A DNA stretch of 64,000 bases. Source: Shewanella halotolerans (GTDB lineage: Bacteria; Pseudomonadota; Gammaproteobacteria; Enterobacterales; Shewanellaceae). Position 1 is the stretch's first letter. Each line of letters opens with the position of its first letter. The stretch lies in contig NZ_CP080417.1 of assembly GCF_019457535.1 (NCBI RefSeq), positions 62,001 to 126,000 on the forward strand, written 5' to 3'. Shown here piece by piece: positions 58,717 through 64,000 of the stretch. The position numbers were made by a program, and so were the translations under genes. The notes under the pieces were generated by a model that worked only from the letters and a program-made list of their open reading frames with translations, was not told the origin of the DNA and searched no databases.

Positions 58717-61311
58717 CTAAAACTCGTTCCACTCCTCGTTGCTGATATTCAGGGGGCCATGGCTATCGCCGGCAACCAAGGAGAGCGGCGCCGAGGTCAT
58801 GCCCGAATGCACCGGCGTCTGAGACTGGAAGAAGCCGAGCTGCGCCTTCATGTTGCGCGCCTGTTCGGCCATGGCATCGCCAGCGGCCGATACCTGTTCG
58901 ACCAGGGCGGCATTTTGCTGGGTCATCTCATCCATCTGAGAGATCGCCTTGTTAACCTCCTGAATGCCCGCCGACTGTTGATCCGAGGCGATGCTGATCT
59001 GGCTGATCATATCGGCGACCTTAGTCACCGCCTGTACTATATCTTCCAGCGTCTCACCGGACTGGTTCACCAGCTGGGTACCATCGGTCACCTTGGTCAC
59101 GCTGTCACGGATCAGCTCCTTGATCTCCTTGGCGGCGCCGGCGCTGCGCTGCGCCAGGTTACGCACCTCGCCTGCCACCACGGCAAAGCCGCGTCCCTGC
59201 TCGCCCGCTCGGGCCGCCTCGACGGCGGCATTGAGGGCCAGCAGATTGGTCTGGAAGGCGATCTCATCGATCACCCCTATGATGTCGGCGATACGCTTGC
59301 TTGATTCGTTGATTGCCTCCATGGCGGTCACGGCCTGCTCCACCACCTTGCCGCCGTGGGCGGCCTTAGTGTTAGCCTCCTGAGCCAGTTGATTGGCGAC
59401 CGTGGCGTTTTGTGCGCTCTGGGTGACGGTTGCCGTCATCTCCTCCATGCTCGAAGCTGTCTCTTCGAGGGAGGCGGCCTGCTCCTCGGTGCGCTGACTC
59501 AGGTCGGCGTTACCCTGGGCGATCTCTTCGGCACCCGAGGTCACTGTATTGGCGGACTGGTTGATGCCATCGAGCACCTCGGTCAGCTTGGCTGCGGTGG
59601 CATTGGCATCGGCCTGTAGCTTACCGAACTGGCCTTGATACTCGCCCTGGATCTGACGATTGAGATCCCCCTTGGCCAGGCCGTCGAACATGTTCACCAC
59701 ATCGCCTATCACCTGGTCGGCGATGCCGACCAGACGGTTAAGGCCGTTGGAGAGGTTGAGGAAGAAGCCCTCTTTATCCTGGGTGCCTACCCTCAGGGAG
59801 AGGTCCCCCTTGCTGGCGGCGCCGATGATGGAGTCTATCTCATGTTCTATCGCTACCTCGGCGGTTCTGTCGGCCCACTCCACAACCGTGCCTATGCTTT
59901 CACCGTTAGGATCGCGGATAGGGTTGGCGACCACCTGGAAGGTGCGTCCGCCAACCTTGAGCTGGCTGGTGTAGGTGGTGGTCAGCGTCTTGAGCAGGTT
60001 GCGTTGATGGCTGGGATTCTTGTGGAAATTGTCTATGTTGACGCCCATGAGGTTGCTGGCGTCGAAGTTAGGCAGATCCTTGGCAATATCATTCTGCGCC
60101 TGCTTGAACATCTGGCTGACGGCCTTGTTCATGTAGATGATGTTCAGATCGGCGTCGGCCACCATGGTATTGGAGGAGACATTGTCCAGCGCCTGCTTGA
60201 TGCGGGCATTCTCGGCGGCTAGTTGACGTTCCTTCGCCTCCTTGGCCAGCTTCTCGGTGACATCCTGCCACTCGACCACTGTGCCCGTGCGCACGCCATT
60301 CTCAAATACCGGGGTAGCGATCAGGGTGAAGTCTAGCCCCGCGACCTGAATGCTGGTGTCGTAGCTGCCGGTGAGCCTGTCGAGCATCTTACGTTGATGG
60401 GCCGGGTTCTGGTGGAAGATATCGATATTGCTGCCGAGCAGGCTATTGGTATTGAATTTGGTCAGCGTCTGTTGCAGCGTCTGCTCATTGTCCTTAAGCA
60501 TCTGGGTGACAGAGTCGTTGAGGTAGATGATGTTATAGTCGGCATCCGCCACCATGACGTTGGCGCGGCAGACATCCAGCGCCTGCTTGATGCGGCTGTT
60601 CTCCTGGGCCAGCTTGTTCTCTGCGTCCGCCTTGGCCAGGGCTTCGGTCTTATCCTGCCATTCGACCACAGTCGCGATGCGCTGATGCTCGTCGTCAAAC
60701 ACCGGAGAGGCGATCAAGGAAAAGATGCGGCTACCTACCTTAATCTGCGCCGAGTGTGGGCGTTGCAGCTTGGCAATGATGTTTTGTTGATGGCTGGGTT
60801 GCTGGTGGAAGGCATCCATGTTGGTGCCGATAAGCGTGTCGACGCTGAAGCTGGCGATCGCCTGCTGTATGTCAGACTCTGCCTTTTCCAGGGTCTGGCG
60901 CAGCGACTGGTTGAGGAAGTTAATATTGCCTTGGGGGTCGGCCAGCATCACATTGGCCTGGCAGATCTCCAGTGCCCTGAGCTGTGCCTGATTGCCCTGG
61001 TTGGCATGCCATTGTTGGGTCAGGCTCTGGCTGATCTCAGGCCAATGGGGATAGTCGAAGGCGGAAAAGCTCGGCGGATTCTTGCCTTCGAGTGCCTGGC
61101 GGATCTCCTCGAAGGCTTGCCGCAGCCTGTGTTGCATCTGCCCCTGTTGTTGAATACCCAGGGCGATGACGGCGATGGCAACCACCTGAGCTATGCCGAC
61201 CCAGAGCGAGGGCTGCTGGGTAAAGGCCAATAGGGCTGCGACGCCAGCGATCAGCAGTCCAATGATCGGCAGATTGTTTGCGTTGCCAGTCTTGCTGTTC
61301 ATTGCATCCAT
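58717..61311 (-). CDS. Triple-PAS methyl-accepting chemotaxis protein with CheR-docking tail
   Basis: 864 aa from ATG 61311 (GAGG 8 bp upstream). Two membrane helices at about 14-58, no periplasmic domain of note. Three tandem PAS domains follow at about 115-240, 245-370 and 375-500, each with (C/N)xxNVM-like strand, FH(Q/K)xPxHQ and TVVEW(Q/A)D. HAMP-like modules (GLAKGDLNRQIQGEY) lie to ~560, then the signalling tip VIDEIAFQTNLLALNAAVEA with ARAGEQGRGFAVVAGEVRNL. The end EEWNEF carries an xWxxF pentapeptide that binds CheR/CheB. It probably senses a cytoplasmic cue such as redox or energy state. Located between cheW and cheR. Confidence 0.93.
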   Translation of the reverse strand: MDAMNSKTGNANNLPIIGLLIAGVAALLAFTQQPSLWVGIAQVVAIAVIALGIQQQGQMQHRLRQAFEEIRQALEGKNPPSFSAFDYPHWPEISQSLTQQWHANQGNQAQLRALEICQANVMLADPQGNINFLNQSLRQTLEKAESDIQQAIASFSVDTLIGTNMDAFHQQPSHQQNIIAKLQRPHSAQIKVGSRIFSLIASPVFDDEHQRIATVVEWQDKTEALAKADAENKLAQENSRIKQALDVCRANVMVADADYNIIYLNDSVTQMLKDNEQTLQQTLTKFNTNSLLGSNIDIFHQNPAHQRKMLDRLTGSYDTSIQVAGLDFTLIATPVFENGVRTGTVVEWQDVTEKLAKEAKERQLAAENARIKQALDNVSSNTMVADADLNIIYMNKAVSQMFKQAQNDIAKDLPNFDASNLMGVNIDNFHKNPSHQRNLLKTLTTTYTSQLKVGGRTFQVVANPIRDPNGESIGTVVEWADRTAEVAIEHEIDSIIGAASKGDLSLRVGTQDKEGFFLNLSNGLNRLVGIADQVIGDVVNMFDGLAKGDLNRQIQGEYQGQFGKLQADANATAAKLTEVLDGINQSANTVTSGAEEIAQGNADLSQRTEEQAASLEETASSMEEMTATVTQSAQNATVANQLAQEANTKAAHGGKVVEQAVTAMEAINESSKRIADIIGVIDEIAFQTNLLALNAAVEAARAGEQGRGFAVVAGEVRNLAQRSAGAAKEIKELIRDSVTKVTDGTQLVNQSGETLEDIVQAVTKVADMISQISIASDQQSAGIQEVNKAISQMDEMTQQNAALVEQVSAAGDAMAEQARNMKAQLGFFQSQTPVHSGMTSAPLSLVAGDSHGPLNISNEEWNEF

Positions 61312-61333
61312 TCTCTGTTCCTCTCTTGCCGGG

Positions 61334-61891
61334 TTAGGCGCTGACAGCCTGTGTTGAAGCAGCGTCGATATTATTGATGATGTTTGACAGTTGGGTGGCC
61401 TCGGGCAGCACCTCACTGCTAAGTAGGGTGTCTATGTCCAGCAGAATCACCATCTTGTCCGCCAGATTGGCGAGTCCCTTGATGAAGGTGAGATCTGTCT
61501 CCTCGCCGAAGTCGGGGGCGTCGCGCAGATCCCTGTGATGGACACTGAAGACATCAGAGACGGCATCGACCACTATGCCGATCACCTTGTGTTCGTCGCC
61601 GATACAGACCTTGATGACGATCACCACGGTTGTGGGGCCATAGTCCAGGCTGGCGATACCGAATCGTTGCCGTAGATCTATGATGGGGACTATGGTGCCG
61701 CGCAGGTTGATGACTCCTTTGACATGGCTGGGGGAGTTGGGAATGACTGTCGTTGGCTCCCAGCCGCGGATCTCCTGCACCGAGAGTATGTCGACGCCAT
61801 ACTCCTCATCGGCCATGATGAAAGTAAGATACTGATCGCTGGCATCGTCTTTGGCGGTGAGTGTGATGCCTGCTTCGTCTGCCTGTGTCAT
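61334..61891 (-). CDS. cheW: Chemotaxis coupling protein CheW
   Basis: 185 aa, single CheW domain: QYLTFIMADEEYGVDILSVQ, EIRGWEPTTVIPNSPSHVKG, VINLRGTIVPIIDLRQRFG. Links CheA to receptors. N- and C-terminal extensions of about 25 residues. 28 bp downstream of cheA. Confidence 0.95.
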   Translation of the reverse strand: MTQADEAGITLTAKDDASDQYLTFIMADEEYGVDILSVQEIRGWEPTTVIPNSPSHVKGVINLRGTIVPIIDLRQRFGIASLDYGPTTVVIVIKVCIGDEHKVIGIVVDAVSDVFSVHHRDLRDAPDFGEETDLTFIKGLANLADKMVILLDIDTLLSSEVLPEATQLSNIINNIDAASTQAVSA

Positions 61892-61919
61892 GGATGAATC
61901 TCCCTTCTCATTTGGTTTT

Positions 61920-64000
61920 CTAGGCGGCGTGCTCTTGGGTGTTGTTGATGCCCGCGAGGCTGACTAACCCGGCAATGTCTATGATCAAGGCGACGGTGCC
62001 GTCGCCGAGTATGGTGGCTCCCGAGATACCGGCCACCTTGCTGTAGTTATCTTCCAGACTCTTGATCACCACCTGCTGCTGGGACAGTAGCTCGTCGACC
62101 AGGAGCCCCACCTTGTCGTTGTTGGCATCGACCACCATCACCAGGCCATCTTTAATCTGTTTGGCATCTGCTTCGTGATGGAATGCCTCATAGACCTTGA
62201 GCACAGGCAGGTATTCATCCCGCAGACGGATCACCTCATGTTCTTCACTCAGGCGATTGATATGGGCGGCGGGCACCTCGAGCGACTCGTGAATCGCCAC
62301 CAGGGGCACCACATAGGTGTGCGTACCAATGCGTACCAACTGACCATCGAGTATCGCCAGGGTGAGTGGCAGGCGTATGGTAAAGCGACTGCCCTTGTCC
62401 TGGGTGGATTTCAGCTCTATGGTGCCGTTGAGTTCGTGGATATTTCTTAGCACTACATCCATGCCGACGCCGCGGCCGGAGAGGTCCGAGACCGTCTCTG
62501 CGGTAGAGAAGCCGGGTTTGAAGATCAGCTGGTGAATGGCCTCTTCGCTCAGCTCCTCGTCGCTGCCGACCAGTCCCTTGGCGCGTGCCTTATCGAGAAT
62601 TTTCTGGGTGTTGAGCCCGGCGCCGTCATCGATGATCTCTATGATGATGTTACCGCCCTGATGGAAGGCATTGAGGGTGAGGGTGCCTGTTTCGGGTTTG
62701 CCCTTCTGACGGCGCACCTCTGGGGTCTCCAGACCGTGGTCGAGGGAGTTTCTCACTAGGTGCACCATAGGATCGACTATCTTCTCCATCACAGTCTTAT
62801 CCAGCTCGGTATCCTCCCCTTTGAGGACCAGCTCTACTTGTTTGCCCAGTTGCTGGCCTATGTCCCGTACCAGACGGGGGAAGCGGTTGAAGGCGAAGCT
62901 GATGGGCAGCATACGGATCTGCATGACACTCTCCTGCAGATCCCGGGTGTGGCTGGCCAGCTGCTCCAGCCCCTGTTTCATGGTGATGAAGGACTCGGGC
63001 GTCATCTCCTCCTGCTGACCGATTTGGCCCAGCATGGCCTGGGTGATCACCAGCTCACCTACCATGTTGATCAGCAGATCTATCTTCTCTATGCTGACGC
63101 GAATGGAGCCAGCGTCCTGGGTCTTGTTGCTGACCACGCTGGGCCTGGTCTGGCTTGCGGGTTTTTCGGGCTGGATACTAGCCGGGGGAGTTGTTTGAGC
63201 ATTGGTTTGAGCATTGGCCTGGGCACTGGTCTGAATATCGTTTTCTGCCGTCGCCTCTATCTCTTTCTCTGTCGCTATCTTGTTGGCCTCGATCGCCTTG
63301 GGCTGAGCCTGATAGTCAATGTCGCATTCATCCTCGACCCATTCGAAGGCTTCCTTGAGACGCGAAAGGGGTTGGTCTGTGGTGAGGGTGAGCGACCAGG
63401 CGAGGTAGCAGGCCTCGGGGTCATACTGAGTGAAGTCGGGGACCTCTTGAGGCAGCAGCTCGACACTGAGTTCGCCACACTGACCCAGCTCGTTGAACAT
63501 CAGCAGGGGGTCGTTACCGTACCTGAGGATGTCCGTGCCCGCCTTGAAGCTGATCTGCCAGGTCGTCAGTTCTGGTGTCTCGGGTTCGCGCGAAGCCGTA
63601 TCTTCTTGTGACTCGGCCTGGGATAGCTCGGCGGCAAACTTCTGCTCCAGATCGGCGAGCATGGGATCGTCGAAGGTTTGCTGATGCATGACTGCGTCGA
63701 GCATGTTGCGCAGCAGGTCGACCGACAGCAGGAGTATGTCCTGATGATGGCTGGTCATCTCGCGGCGGCCATCGCGGATCTCATCCAGCAGCGTCTCTAG
63801 CAGGTGGGTGTAGTTGGCGACCTGGTTAAAACCGAAGGTGCCGCTGCCCCCCTTGATGGAGTGGGCGGCGCGAAAGATGGTGTTGATCGCCTCGGGATCC
63901 GGCGCGGCGATATCGAGCTTAAGCAGCTCGGACTCCATGCTTTCCAAGCCCTCTAGGCTTTCTTCAAAGAAGACTTGGCTGAATTGACTCAGATCGATTT
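61920..64000 (-). CDS. cheA: Chemotaxis histidine kinase CheA (5' end cut off)
   Basis: The frame is open to the right edge (reads IDLSQFSQVFFEESLEGLES before Met at 63947), so the real start lies a few codons beyond 64000. Hpt domain with phospho-acceptor His in RAAHSIKGGSGTFGF. A CheA-specific linker domain (WQISFKAGTDILRYGNDPLL) and an Ala/Gln/Thr repeat linker follow (QANAQTNAQTTPPAS). Dimerisation, ATPase (VRNSLDHGLETPEVR; DDGAGLN; FSTAETVSDLSGRGVGMDVV) and CheW-like P5 domains complete it. Heads cheA-cheW-mcp-cheR-cheB. Confidence 0.95.
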   Translation of the reverse strand, partial: IDLSQFSQVFFEESLEGLESMESELLKLDIAAPDPEAINTIFRAAHSIKGGSGTFGFNQVANYTHLLETLLDEIRDGRREMTSHHQDILLLSVDLLRNMLDAVMHQQTFDDPMLADLEQKFAAELSQAESQEDTASREPETPELTTWQISFKAGTDILRYGNDPLLMFNELGQCGELSVELLPQEVPDFTQYDPEACYLAWSLTLTTDQPLSRLKEAFEWVEDECDIDYQAQPKAIEANKIATEKEIEATAENDIQTSAQANAQTNAQTTPPASIQPEKPASQTRPSVVSNKTQDAGSIRVSIEKIDLLINMVGELVITQAMLGQIGQQEEMTPESFITMKQGLEQLASHTRDLQESVMQIRMLPISFAFNRFPRLVRDIGQQLGKQVELVLKGEDTELDKTVMEKIVDPMVHLVRNSLDHGLETPEVRRQKGKPETGTLTLNAFHQGGNIIIEIIDDGAGLNTQKILDKARAKGLVGSDEELSEEAIHQLIFKPGFSTAETVSDLSGRGVGMDVVLRNIHELNGTIELKSTQDKGSRFTIRLPLTLAILDGQLVRIGTHTYVVPLVAIHESLEVPAAHINRLSEEHEVIRLRDEYLPVLKVYEAFHHEADAKQIKDGLVMVVDANNDKVGLLVDELLSQQQVVIKSLEDNYSKVAGISGATILGDGTVALIIDIAGLVSLAGINNTQEHAA

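Noticed and set aside
1..64000. CRISPR arrays, tRNA, rRNA, insertion sequences, attachment sites, replication origin
   Set aside because: Looked for repeated spacer patterns, tRNA-like cloverleaf ends, transposase motifs and terminal repeats; found none I could support.

Overview
The window reads as a chromosomal stretch of a marine gammaproteobacterium, almost certainly a Shewanella of moderately high G+C. The reasons are the tandem pair of twin-arginine formate dehydrogenase operons with their DUF3305/DUF3306/ferredoxin/TorD accessory genes, the Shewanella/Vibrio-type small proteins (DUF2986, DUF3306), the many chemoreceptors and the RstAB-like and PepSY-linked two-component systems. I saw no rRNA, tRNA, CRISPR array, prophage or insertion sequence. 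The layout is that of ordinary core and anaerobic-respiration genes, cut at both ends inside a gene.

Left part (1-16.8 kb): a CNMP/CBS/DUF294 signalling protein (partial), then on the minus strand a one-component HTH + periplasmic-binding-fold regulator and fdhD. Divergently on the plus strand lie DUF3305, DUF3306, a four-cluster ferredoxin, a TorD-like chaperone and the first fdh operon (small Tat protein, fdhA, fdhB, fdhC). After a terminator comes a second, closely related fdh operon with its own upstream region. Both catalytic subunits use Cys rather than Sec. A 17-bp palindrome sits in the divergent fdhD control region.

Middle part (16.8-38.4 kb): a mosaic of single genes and small units: an orphan pseudopilin, fumC, a ClpP-like lipoprotein, the divergent yqhD/yqhC aldehyde reductase and regulator pair, a membrane-anchored phage-collar-like protein, a HemN-type radical SAM protein, an HD hydrolase, a double GNAT protein, a PfkB kinase behind a structured leader, an S33 peptidase, an RstAB-like two-component system with a lipoprotein, a MOSC protein, a dCache chemoreceptor and ETF-ubiquinone oxidoreductase.

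Molybdenum block (38.5-44.2 kb): CRP-like and FNR-like sites and a Moco riboswitch lead into moaABCDE, which runs on into modABC. This supplies molybdopterin and molybdate, which the formate dehydrogenases 25-30 kb away need together with FdhD.

Right part (44.3-64 kb): a YgiW-type OB-fold protein followed by a PepSY-response regulator-histidine kinase operon (the kinase lacks a normal start codon), an RluA-family pseudouridine synthase, small membrane and basic proteins, gltS, an M14 peptidase, nfuA behind an IscR-like site, a MATE exporter, a polysaccharide deacetylase, and a chemotaxis operon cheA-cheW-mcp-cheR-cheB on the minus strand. Its receptor has three tandem PAS domains and ends in a CheR-docking pentapeptide; cheA runs off the right edge.
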